A program made the position numbers and the translations under genes. Under the pieces are notes generated by a model. It made no database searches. It was not told where the DNA came from and saw only the letters and a program-made list of their open reading frames with translations. A DNA stretch of 64,000 nucleotides from Novosphingobium indicum (GTDB taxonomy: Bacteria; Pseudomonadota; Alphaproteobacteria; Sphingomonadales; Sphingomonadaceae): NCBI RefSeq assembly GCF_014645195.1, contig NZ_BMLK01000004.1, positions 62,001-126,000 on the forward strand, read 5' to 3'. Position 1 is the stretch's first letter. Each line of letters starts with the position of its first letter. Positions 56,712 through 64,000 of the stretch are shown one piece after another.

Positions 56712-57599
56712 CTAGTTCCCCTTATTGGCGAGCGGGTGCCGGGCGTTCACCAGTGCAACGAGCCGCGCGCTATCGACATGCGTGTAGATCTGGGTCGTCG
56801 CAATGTCGGCATGGCCAAGCAGCATTTGCAGCACGCGCAGGTCCGCGCCGCCTTCAAGCAGATGCGTCGCGAAGGCATGGCGCAGCACATGCGGCGATAT
56901 GCGCGCGGGATCGATATCGGCGCGCGCTGCAAGGTCGCGCAGCAGCTGGAACAGACGCACTCGTGTGAGATGCCCGCTTGCCCCGCGCGATGGAAACAGG
57001 AACTTCGAAGCGTGCGGGCGCCTAAAGGTCAACCAGCGCGACAGGGCCTTACGCGCCCGCGTACTCACCGGGACCATTCTCTGCTGCCCCCCCTTTCCCG
57101 TCACATGCAGAAAAGGTGCGTCGTGCGGAACCGACGACACGGGAAGCGACACCAGTTCAGTGGCCCGCAATCCGGAACCGTAGAGGAGTTCCAGCAGGCA
57201 GAGCAGCCGGACGGCATCGGGCCTTTCACTTTCAGCCTCCGCTTCGGCAAGCGCCAGAAGCCGCTCGACATCTTCGTGGCTCAGCAAGCGCGGCAGAGGT
57301 CTGCGCGTGCGCGGCTTCGGCAGGAAGCCCGAAGGATCGTCTTCGCGCACGCCTTCATCAACGAGAAAGCCGTAAAACTGGCGCAAGGCTGAACACTTGC
57401 GGGCGAGGCTGGAAGCAGCAAGGCTGCTCCATGCCTCTCCCAGCGATGCCAGCGCCGATCCATCGGCCGAAGCCAGATCGCCGATCGCTTCCCTAGCCGA
57501 TTCCAGATCACGTCTATAGGCTGCGAGAGTATTGGCCGCAGCGCCCCGCTCGACCGCCAGCATCGCCAGAAAGCGTTCGGGGAGATCGTCTCCCGCCAC
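56712..57599 (-). CDS. xerD: tyrosine recombinase XerD
   Basis: The 295-residue recombinase resolves chromosome dimers at dif with XerC. Catalytic residues are seen in GSGLRATELVSL (Arg), GKGGQQRMVPV (Lys), HVLRHAFATHLL (His, Arg), LGHADIATTQIYTH (His and Tyr). I chose GTG 57599, which begins seven bases after the upstream stop. A TTG at 57635 would overlap the upstream gene. No phage genes lie nearby, so this is the housekeeping enzyme. Confidence 0.85.
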   Translation of the reverse strand: MAGDDLPERFLAMLAVERGAAANTLAAYRRDLESAREAIGDLASADGSALASLGEAWSSLAASSLARKCSALRQFYGFLVDEGVREDDPSGFLPKPRTRRPLPRLLSHEDVERLLALAEAEAESERPDAVRLLCLLELLYGSGLRATELVSLPVSSVPHDAPFLHVTGKGGQQRMVPVSTRARKALSRWLTFRRPHASKFLFPSRGASGHLTRVRLFQLLRDLAARADIDPARISPHVLRHAFATHLLEGGADLRVLQMLLGHADIATTQIYTHVDSARLVALVNARHPLANKGN

Positions 57600-57606
57600 G
57601 GCCCGC

Positions 57607-59487
57607 TCAGGCTCTGGCGACGGCTTCCGCCGCAATCATGCGCGCTTCGGCTTCGAAGCCGACACGGCGCAGAGCGGAAACGATATGATAGAGATAACGC
57701 GGCGTCATGCGATGCCAGTTCGTTCCCTGCATGCCGAACCCTGCCAGCAGGACCACACTTGCGCTATCGCCCCGCTCCGCTGCGCTGTCGATTGCCCGGG
57801 TCCAGCGGGTATCCGCCCCGAGGCCCAGCGACATGTCGTTAGAGTAGCGCTCGAATTCGCTCGGCCCCAAACGCTCGAGCCCGGCAAGCCCGGCCACCAG
57901 GAAAGAGGACTTGCGCTTGTCCGCGCTTTCGTCCGCATCGATGAATGTGTCGAGCGACGAAGTGGAAACAGGGTTCGTGCGGCCCGGAGCGGCCAGAACG
58001 AGCATGCCCCAGCTCTGGCTACCTGCCGGGACGACCGAAGACCAACGTACTGCATTGGCGTCGTACCCTGCCGACAGCATCGAAGCGATGAGCGGTGCCG
58101 CTTCGTCAGCCAGGTCCTCGCTTGCCGGCATGCGCGCAGCGGCGGCCGCTGTCAGCACTTGCCGCCCATAGCGGGCCGAAGCATCGCCCGCCCCGTCCCA
58201 CAGCGACTGCATGGCCGAAAGCCGCGCTTCACTGTCGCTCAGGGTATAGGCGTTGCGCAGGCTCTCCGCGCGCTCCTGCCAGTCGCCGCTCACTTCCGCA
58301 TCGGAATAGATCTGCGCATAGAGATCGACCATGGCGGCATTCGACAGCACACCCGATGCCCCTGCCCGATCCGCCGCGGTTGCGCGGCGCTCGAGACCGA
58401 CCATGGGCGCCAGCGCAGTGACGTAGCTGTATTCGGAGCCTGCGGTATCCACAAGGCGCTTGGGCGGCTCTACGCCGACACCAATCGCCAGACCGTAGCG
58501 CCATGGCGTCAGGGCATCGACGTTATCCCACTCGATGGTCACGGCGCGCCGCGTCTTGCCGGCGGCCCCGGCGTACTTCTGCGCCAAAAGCAGATCGATC
58601 TTGGGCATGGAGCCGCGCGAAACGTCACGATCGAGCTGGGAAAGCGCGGCGCGGCTGTTGCCCCGGAAGGCTTCACAGATGGTCTTGGCCGTCTCCCAGT
58701 GCGAATCGTCGCGCAAGGAGCCTTGCGTTGCCATGATCGGGCAAAGCCCGGTGAAATCGGCGGTCTTCTCGTAAACGCCGAGCGCTACATTGCCCACGGC
58801 GGGGGTGTAGTCGGCTATGTCGACGTCCTGCAGCAAGGCCCTCGCCGCATCGGTTTCCCCCATGCGCAACAGCAGACCCACACGCAGGGCAAGAAAGTCC
58901 TGCGGCGTCATTCCCTGCGGCGCCTGCAAACGCGACAGCAGGGCGCGGCGCATCAGGATATGGCCCCAGCGCGAAACCAGCGTTCCCTTGTTGCCCGAGA
59001 GCACGAGATCGACCAGTTGCGCGCTCTGACCCGCAAGCGAGTCTGCAGCAAGACCACCCTCGCTCTGATCGAGAAGACCTGCCCGTTCCATCGAGCGACG
59101 CGCCTGCGGCGGCATGTCGAAAACGACCTGGCTGCCGAACAGCGCTTCGAAGTCCTCCGGCGTCATCTTCGCCAGTTCCTGGAGACTGGGAACACGCTTG
59201 AGCACGTCCTGACCGCCACTGGAGGCCGGTTGCTCATCGGCATCGGCAGCCTGATCCGGAAGCGCTTGAACGACCGGTGTGGACACCGAGCCGCTGCTTG
59301 ACGCGCTCGAGGATGACGTCGGCGTCGCTGCAGGCCGCGAGGGAGCCGGTCGCTGAGTAGGCGTTGGCGTCGAGGTGGGTGCGTCCTCGAACATCTTGGG
59401 CAGGAGAGACTCTGGCGCATCCTGCGCCACCGCCCATGCGGACGTCAGAACCAGCGCAGCACCGGCAAGCAGATAGGCAGCCCTCAT
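57607..59487 (-). CDS. large exported protein of unknown function
   Basis: The 626-residue protein has a signal peptide (AAYLLAGAALVLTSAWAVAQ). A Pro/Ser/Thr-rich linker (about 34-75) follows, then about 550 residues that are probably mostly helical and repeat-like. I recognise no catalytic motif. It is next to xerD and starts overlapping a 48-residue membrane protein gene (ATGA), so the three form one unit. The product is likely periplasmic or outer-membrane linked. Confidence 0.7.
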   Translation of the reverse strand: MRAAYLLAGAALVLTSAWAVAQDAPESLLPKMFEDAPTSTPTPTQRPAPSRPAATPTSSSSASSSGSVSTPVVQALPDQAADADEQPASSGGQDVLKRVPSLQELAKMTPEDFEALFGSQVVFDMPPQARRSMERAGLLDQSEGGLAADSLAGQSAQLVDLVLSGNKGTLVSRWGHILMRRALLSRLQAPQGMTPQDFLALRVGLLLRMGETDAARALLQDVDIADYTPAVGNVALGVYEKTADFTGLCPIMATQGSLRDDSHWETAKTICEAFRGNSRAALSQLDRDVSRGSMPKIDLLLAQKYAGAAGKTRRAVTIEWDNVDALTPWRYGLAIGVGVEPPKRLVDTAGSEYSYVTALAPMVGLERRATAADRAGASGVLSNAAMVDLYAQIYSDAEVSGDWQERAESLRNAYTLSDSEARLSAMQSLWDGAGDASARYGRQVLTAAAAARMPASEDLADEAAPLIASMLSAGYDANAVRWSSVVPAGSQSWGMLVLAAPGRTNPVSTSSLDTFIDADESADKRKSSFLVAGLAGLERLGPSEFERYSNDMSLGLGADTRWTRAIDSAAERGDSASVVLLAGFGMQGTNWHRMTPRYLYHIVSALRRVGFEAEARMIAAEAVARA

Positions 59488-59630
59488 CGCGGCAACTCCG
59501 GCACGGGAACGGAAATCGTAATGTCGTGCACCGGACGACGCCCGGCGTCGACCCACGCATACGTGCACAGGGCAATGGCGGAAATCGGAACTGCCACGGC
59601 GATCGCTATCAACACCCCTCGCCCGCGCAT
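59484..59630 (-). CDS. 48-residue single-pass membrane protein, unknown
   Basis: This short frame opens with MRGRGVLIAIAVAVPISAIA, a clear single membrane segment. It continues with LCTYAWVDAGRRPVHDITIS and ends in VPELPR. Its TGA (59486-59484) overlaps the ATG of the next gene (59487-59485) as ATGA, strong evidence that it is translated and coupled. Length and topology suggest a small partner of the exported protein. It diverges from aroK with a 70-base gap. Confidence 0.65.
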   Translation of the reverse strand: MRGRGVLIAIAVAVPISAIALCTYAWVDAGRRPVHDITISVPVPELPR

Positions 59631-59700
59631 TTGGATCGTCACTCGCCTTCCTTTACCTGTGCTTGCGCTGCGACCTAGCGCAACTATAGGCAGTGGAGCA

Positions 59701-60288
59701 ATGGACGTTCAACAAACCCACTTTTCCGCTCAGGAAATCGCGGGTCTGGCGCGGCAGCTGGACCGCCCCATCGTGCTCGTGGGCATGATGGGCGTAGGCA
59801 AGTCCAGCGTCGGCAAACGGCTCGCGGGCTTGCTGGGCTGCGCTTTCGTCGACGCGGACGAGGAAATCGAACATTCCGCGCAGATGACCATCCCCGAAAT
59901 CTTCGAGGATTTCGGGGAAGACTATTTTCGCGATGGTGAGCGCCGCGTGATTGCGCGGTTAATCAGCGAAAGCACCGAAGAGCCCGGCTGCAACATCGTC
60001 ATCGCCACGGGCGGCGGCGCATTCTGCAATCCGGAAACCCGGGCGCTCATTTTGGACAAGGCGATCACCGTCTGGCTCGACAGCGAGATCGACACGCTGG
60101 TCGAACGCACCGCGCGCAAGGACAACCGCCCCCTGCTCAAGGAAGGCGACCCGCGCGAGATCCTGACGCGCCTGCGCAACGAACGCGCGCCTCTCTATGC
60201 GCAAGCCCCGATCCATGTGGTCAGTGGCAGCGGGCCGCATGTTCAGACCATCAACAAAGTCCTCCAGGGAATTTCGCAATGGCTGTGA
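59701..60288 (+). CDS. aroK: shikimate kinase
   Basis: The 195-residue P-loop kinase phosphorylates shikimate in the aromatic amino-acid pathway. Walker A is VGMMGVGKSSVGKRLA, the shikimate-binding Asp is in DADEEIE, and the glycine-rich loop is IATGGGAFCNPE. I chose ATG 59701 because the family starts here; a frame from 59521 reads back through the divergent gene's promoter. It overlaps aroB by ten bases. Confidence 0.95.
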   Translation: MDVQQTHFSAQEIAGLARQLDRPIVLVGMMGVGKSSVGKRLAGLLGCAFVDADEEIEHSAQMTIPEIFEDFGEDYFRDGERRVIARLISESTEEPGCNIVIATGGGAFCNPETRALILDKAITVWLDSEIDTLVERTARKDNRPLLKEGDPREILTRLRNERAPLYAQAPIHVVSGSGPHVQTINKVLQGISQWL

Positions 60289-61394
60289 TCCCCGTCGATA
60301 TCGCCGGTCGCCCCTACGAAGTTCGCGTGGGCGCAGGCCTTCTCGCCGAACTCGTGCCGCATTGCCGCGGCCGCCTCCGCAAACGCGGCGTGCCCATCGT
60401 CACCGACAGCAACGTCCATGCCGCGTGGGGCGACGTCATCGAAAAGAGCCTGCGCGACAACGGCCATGAACCGCACTGGCGCATCCTGCCCCCGGGCGAA
60501 CAGACCAAGTCATGGGATGAACTCGCCGCCACGGTAAACTGGCTGCTGGCGCTGGAAGTCGAGCGGGGAGATCACATTATCGCGCTGGGCGGCGGCGTCA
60601 TCGGCGATCTCACCGGGTTTTGCGCCTCCGTGCTCAAGCGAGGGTGCAAGTTCATCCAGGTGCCCACGACGCTGCTCGCACAAGTCGATTCCAGCGTGGG
60701 CGGAAAGACCGCCATCAACACGCCCGCGGGCAAGAATCTTGTCGGGGCCTTTCACCAGCCCTCGCTGGTGCTGGCCGATCTGTCCGCGCTTGAAACGCTG
60801 CCCGAACGCGAACTGCTCGCCGGTTATGCCGAAGTCGTGAAGTATGGCCTCATCGACGATGCCGATTTCTTCGCCTGGTGCGAACGTAATGGTTCCGCGC
60901 TCATCGCCGGCGACAGCGCGCTGCGCGAATACGCCGTTTCGCATTCGGTAGCAGCCAAGGCGCGCATTGTCGCCGAGGACGAATTCGAAACCACCGGCAA
61001 GCGGGCCCTGCTCAATCTCGGCCATACCTTCGGCCATGCGCTGGAGGCCGAGACCGGCTTTTCCAACCGCCTGCTCCATGGCGAAGCCGTCGCGCTCGGC
61101 ATGGTGCTGGCCGTGCGCTATTCGGCGCGCAAGGGACTCATGCCACGGGCCAGCGCCGAACGCGTGGCGCAGCATATCGATGAAGTCGGACTGCCTGCCT
61201 CGCTGCCGGCTCTCGGGCTGGATTGCGACGGCAGCGGACTCGCCAGGCACATGCTGCACGACAAGAAGATGGATGCGGGAACGCTGCCCTTCCTCCTGCT
61301 GCACGGCATCGGCAAGACTTACCTCGACAAGGAGGTGTCTCTGGACGACGTAGCCGCATTCCTTAACCAGGAACTCGCGCGCGAAACCGCCTGA
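60279..61394 (+). CDS. aroB: 3-dehydroquinate synthase
   Basis: The 371-residue enzyme converts DAHP to 3-dehydroquinate with NAD and zinc. The motifs are LGGGVIGDLTGFCAS, VPTTLLAQVDSSVGGKTAIN (NAD and substrate loops) and the zinc ligand region LGHTFGHALE. Its start overlaps the end of aroK, so the two are translationally coupled. Confidence 0.95.
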   Translation: MAVIPVDIAGRPYEVRVGAGLLAELVPHCRGRLRKRGVPIVTDSNVHAAWGDVIEKSLRDNGHEPHWRILPPGEQTKSWDELAATVNWLLALEVERGDHIIALGGGVIGDLTGFCASVLKRGCKFIQVPTTLLAQVDSSVGGKTAINTPAGKNLVGAFHQPSLVLADLSALETLPERELLAGYAEVVKYGLIDDADFFAWCERNGSALIAGDSALREYAVSHSVAAKARIVAEDEFETTGKRALLNLGHTFGHALEAETGFSNRLLHGEAVALGMVLAVRYSARKGLMPRASAERVAQHIDEVGLPASLPALGLDCDGSGLARHMLHDKKMDAGTLPFLLLHGIGKTYLDKEVSLDDVAAFLNQELARETA

Positions 61395-61467
61395 CGCCCT
61401 CCGCTCAACAGGCCGATCCGGAACCGCCTGGGCGGCGGATGCATTTTCTCCGTGAAAGGAGAAAATC

Positions 61468-61653
61468 ATGCCAGCCAAGTCCAAAGCCCAACAGAAAGCC
61501 GCGGGAGCAGCCCTGTCCGCCAAGCGCGGCGAAACGAAGAAGAGCGATCTTCAGGGCGCCGCGCGGGACATGTACGATTCCATGTCCGAGCAGCAGCTCA
61601 AGGACTTCGCCGAAAGCGACCGCAAGGGCAAACCCGAGCACGTTGACGACTGA
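61468..61653 (+). CDS. DUF3008 family small protein
   Basis: The 61-residue protein, rich in Lys, Ala and Gln, matches the DUF3008 pattern: PAKSKAQQKAAGAAL and a short acidic end. It has a strong ribosome site (GAAAGGAG). Function is unknown. The composition suggests a small, abundant, soluble cytoplasmic protein, and similar proteins are often stress-induced. Confidence 0.8.
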   Translation: MPAKSKAQQKAAGAALSAKRGETKKSDLQGAARDMYDSMSEQQLKDFAESDRKGKPEHVDD

Positions 61654-61748
61654 CGTCAGGCCTTCCCGAATTGGGGTCCTTCCGGCGTGACATTGCCGAA
61701 TGGCGTGTCTAAGTTGCGCGACAAGACAACAATAATACGAGGGTCGCC

Positions 61749-63149
61749 ATGACAGCCGCCGAAGCCACGCCGGAACTCGACTTCCCCGAGGAAGCCGTGC
61801 ACGACGACCGTGCTTTTCTCGGACATCCCAAGGGTTTAGGCTTTCTCGGCATGGTCGAGGCGTGCGAGCGCTTCTCGTATTATTCCATGCAGACGCTGCT
61901 GACGCTCTACATGGTGAAGTACCTCCTGCTGCCCGGACGGCAGGAAAGCGTGATCGGCCTTGCCTGGCTCAAGACCCACATCTTTCCGGGGCTGGAAGGA
62001 CAGCCGCTCGCCTCTGAAATCTTCGGCGTCTATACAGCCACGGTCTACCTGACACCGATCCTCGGCGGCATACTGGCCGACCTCCTGCTTGGCCGCCGCG
62101 CCGCGCTGATTGCCGGTGCGCTCATCATGTCGCTGGGCCACTTCCTGATGGCCTTCGAGAGCGCTTTCCTCTTCGCGCTGATCTCGCTCGTCGTCGGCGT
62201 CGGTTTGTTCAAAGGCAACATCGCCAGCCAGGTCGGCGAGCTCTACGGCCCCAACGACAACCGCCGCGCAATGGCGTTCCAGATCTTCTACATCTTTATC
62301 AACGTCTCGGTGATTGCAGCCCCGCTCGTCTCTGGCACTCTGGGCGAAAAAGTAGGCTGGCACTGGGGCTTCGGCTGCGCCGGCGTGGTCATGGTGCTGG
62401 GCCTATTCCTGTATATCTTCGCTCGTCCGTGGTTGCCTGCCGACAGCGGCAAGCCGGAAAAATCGGCAGAGCCGCGTGCCAAGTTTCAGCCCGGAGACGG
62501 CCCTCGCGTACTGGCCGTGCTGGTGCTGGTGCCGATCATGGCCGTCTCGCTCCTGACCAATCAGGAAATCTTCAACGCCTATCTCGTCTGGGCCGATCAG
62601 CAATTCCAGCTCACCTTTTTCGGCACGACGCTGCCGACCAGCTGGATGATCACGATCGACGCAACGCTCAGCTTCTCGATGCTGGTTGCTGTCGCTGCCT
62701 TCTGGGCCTGGATCGGCGGACGTACCGGCAAGGAGCCGGACGAGCTGGGCAAGATGCTCATCGGCTGCGTCTTCATCATTGGCGGCGGGCTGTGCCTCTA
62801 CACGGCAGCTACCACCCAAGGGTCTGGCAAGATCGGGCTGTTCTGGCCGGTGATGTTCCACCTCGTGAACTCGATCGGCTTCGCGCATCTCCTGCCGGTC
62901 AGCCTGGCGCTGTTTACACGACTGGCGCCGCGCGCGCTCAACGCCTCGATCATAGGGATTTATTACCTGTCGTTCTTCGGTGCGAACCTTGCCGTGGGCA
63001 AGATCGGCACGCTGTTCGAGACGATGCCGACACCGCAGTTCTGGCTGCTGCACGTAGCCTCGGCCGTGATCGCCCTCGTCGGCTTCGGTGCCTTCAAGCT
63101 GTTTCTGGCCGACCGGCTTATGGGACAGCCGGATACGGCCTCCGGCTAG
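61749..63149 (+). CDS. proton-dependent oligopeptide transporter (POT/PTR2)
   Basis: The 466-residue protein has about twelve membrane segments and the POT signature GMVEACERFSYYSMQTLL, with the ExxERFxYY motif required for proton coupling. A second signature is in FQIFYIFINVSVIAAPLVSG. It imports di- and tripeptides with protons across the inner membrane. It is a single gene with its own promoter region. Confidence 0.9.
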   Translation: MTAAEATPELDFPEEAVHDDRAFLGHPKGLGFLGMVEACERFSYYSMQTLLTLYMVKYLLLPGRQESVIGLAWLKTHIFPGLEGQPLASEIFGVYTATVYLTPILGGILADLLLGRRAALIAGALIMSLGHFLMAFESAFLFALISLVVGVGLFKGNIASQVGELYGPNDNRRAMAFQIFYIFINVSVIAAPLVSGTLGEKVGWHWGFGCAGVVMVLGLFLYIFARPWLPADSGKPEKSAEPRAKFQPGDGPRVLAVLVLVPIMAVSLLTNQEIFNAYLVWADQQFQLTFFGTTLPTSWMITIDATLSFSMLVAVAAFWAWIGGRTGKEPDELGKMLIGCVFIIGGGLCLYTAATTQGSGKIGLFWPVMFHLVNSIGFAHLLPVSLALFTRLAPRALNASIIGIYYLSFFGANLAVGKIGTLFETMPTPQFWLLHVASAVIALVGFGAFKLFLADRLMGQPDTASG

Positions 63150-63205
63150 CCCCCTTTCCATTGGTGGCGACTTCGCTCGACACCAATGGCATTGGAGTTC
63201 TCAAA

Positions 63206-63994
63206 TTAGCCGAAAATCGCGATGGACTGCATGCCGGCCATGACCGGCTCGCCCTGCGTGTTCCAGATCGCCATGCGCTGGCTGGAGCAGCCCTGTTCGG
63301 CATAATCGCCGACGGTACGCAGCAACCACCACCCATCCTGTGTGGTCGGAGCCGGCGTCAGCAGATTGACCTGCCAGTGCATGGTGGAAACCGGCACGAC
63401 CGCATTGAGCATGGGCATGACGCCGGGCGGCAGGGCATCGCCTACGAGCAGCATCTCGACCATCGCGTCGAGACCTCGCCGCTCGGTGGCGCGCACCCAG
63501 CGGCACATCTCGGGGCGCTTGCCGTCGCGTGGCGGCAGTGCGTGGCGGGTCTCGAAATTGTTGGCAAGGAAAGCCGGGGTGTGCCGGGTGTATGACACCT
63601 CTCGCGTAGCATAACAGGCAACGAGACCCTTGGGCACGGGCCGGTCGTTGATGTGGAGGCCGCTGTCGACGGCGCCCATGAAGACAAAGCTGGCGCTGAA
63701 GGCGAGGCCTTTCTCTCCATGAATTTCCGCTGCGACCCAAGTGGCATTGCGCCCTGCCCGTTCGATCCGGGCACGCGCCTCGACGCGTCCGCTCACCGGC
63801 GCTATCATCGCCATCTGCGCCGAGCGCAGCGGCGGCAAGCCATCACCACCCACCTTGCAGGCAGCAGCAAGAGCCAGTGCCGAGGAAAATCCGCCGTAGG
63901 CCGTGCGCCCTTGGTGCCAGGTTTCGGGCACGGTCAGCGCAAGGCCATCGTCCAGGGACTCCGCCTCGGCCAGTAGCCCGCCAAACCCGGTCAT
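63206..63994 (-). CDS. acyl-CoA thioesterase family protein
   Basis: The 262-residue protein has a double-hotdog thioesterase pattern with TWHQGRTAYGGFSSALALAAA near the N-terminus and a second half containing LVACYATREVSYTRHTP. The usual Asp/Gln/Thr catalytic residues of TesB cannot be assigned with confidence, so the substrate is open. It converges with the POT gene and runs to six bases from the window end. The ATG and frame appear complete. Confidence 0.75.
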   Translation of the reverse strand: MTGFGGLLAEAESLDDGLALTVPETWHQGRTAYGGFSSALALAAACKVGGDGLPPLRSAQMAMIAPVSGRVEARARIERAGRNATWVAAEIHGEKGLAFSASFVFMGAVDSGLHINDRPVPKGLVACYATREVSYTRHTPAFLANNFETRHALPPRDGKRPEMCRWVRATERRGLDAMVEMLLVGDALPPGVMPMLNAVVPVSTMHWQVNLLTPAPTTQDGWWLLRTVGDYAEQGCSSQRMAIWNTQGEPVMAGMQSIAIFG

Positions 63995-64000
63995 CAGAAC

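Noticed and set aside
56712..57599. Tyrosine recombinase as evidence of a prophage or island
   Set aside because: Sequence and setting fit housekeeping XerD; no phage genes, attachment repeats or tRNA lie beside it.
61415..61467. EcfG-type promoter before the DUF3008 gene
   Set aside because: GGAAC is present, but the second box at N17 reads CATT, not CGTT; too weak to claim.

Overview
The window is a high-GC chromosomal segment of an alphaproteobacterium of the order Sphingomonadales, most likely Novosphingobium or a close relative. The evidence is the gene orders zapA - 6S RNA - fau, recG / sdhE / mfd, divL - tsaE - amgK - murU - addB - addA - trxA, and the DUF2842 and DUF3008 proteins. 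It is almost entirely core chromosome, densely packed, with many ATGA overlaps. I see no prophage, insertion sequence or CRISPR array.

Layout. 1-2.2 kb: division factor zapA, 6S RNA and folate gene fau, with a small insertion between the last two. 2.2-8.8 kb: two tRNA-Asp genes, a secreted protein, the branched-chain 2-oxoacid dehydrogenase genes (E2, E1 beta, E1 alpha), an enoyl-CoA hydratase and thyA. 8.9-13.8 kb: a small membrane-anchored protein coupled to a chemoreceptor, tRNA-Pro and a TonB-dependent receptor. 13.9-24.4 kb: recG, a stress-type host-attachment protein, sdhE, mfd, an S10 peptidase, an EAL protein and nadK. 24.5-26.1 kb: tRNA-Asn followed by a 1.5 kb mini-island with one Abi-like gene. 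26.2-34.3 kb: a cox3/cox4-like membrane cluster, secA, argJ, a GST, an inositol-phosphatase-family gene and trxA. 34.3-46.8 kb: the coupled operon divL-tsaE-amgK-murU-addB-addA, then ahcY. 47-56.7 kb: peroxiredoxin, SDR, folE, a phospholipase-D-like protein, a SnoaL-like protein, a tandem-repeat exported protein, a ClC transporter, tRNA-Arg, mutT, two Flp pilins and an M48 protease. 56.7-64 kb: xerD, a large exported protein, an unlisted 48-residue membrane protein, aroK-aroB, DUF3008, a POT transporter and a thioesterase.

Functional themes. Genome maintenance is well represented (recG, mfd, addAB, xerD, mutT). Envelope recycling (amgK-murU), cell-cycle signalling (a DivL with Tyr in place of the phospho-acceptor His) and tRNA modification (tsaE) share one operon. 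Methyl-cycle, folate and shikimate enzymes (ahcY, folE, fau, thyA, aroK, aroB) are scattered.

Most notable observation. Two small integrase-less insertions lie at the 3' ends of RNA genes. One is about 0.77 kb, at 6S RNA (534-1333). The other is about 1.5 kb, at tRNA-Asn (24588-26113). Each is bounded by a direct repeat of the RNA gene's 3' end. Each has internal repeats at both ends and one cargo gene on the minus strand: a Rap1a/Tai-like exported protein in the first, an Abi/HEPN-like protein in the second. Both carry the same 15-mer, CAAACCCGCAGAAAT, just inside the distal repeat. I read them as members of one family of minimal, non-autonomous, single-cargo integrative elements. This is inference and needs a genome-wide search for the 15-mer and for the responsible recombinase.
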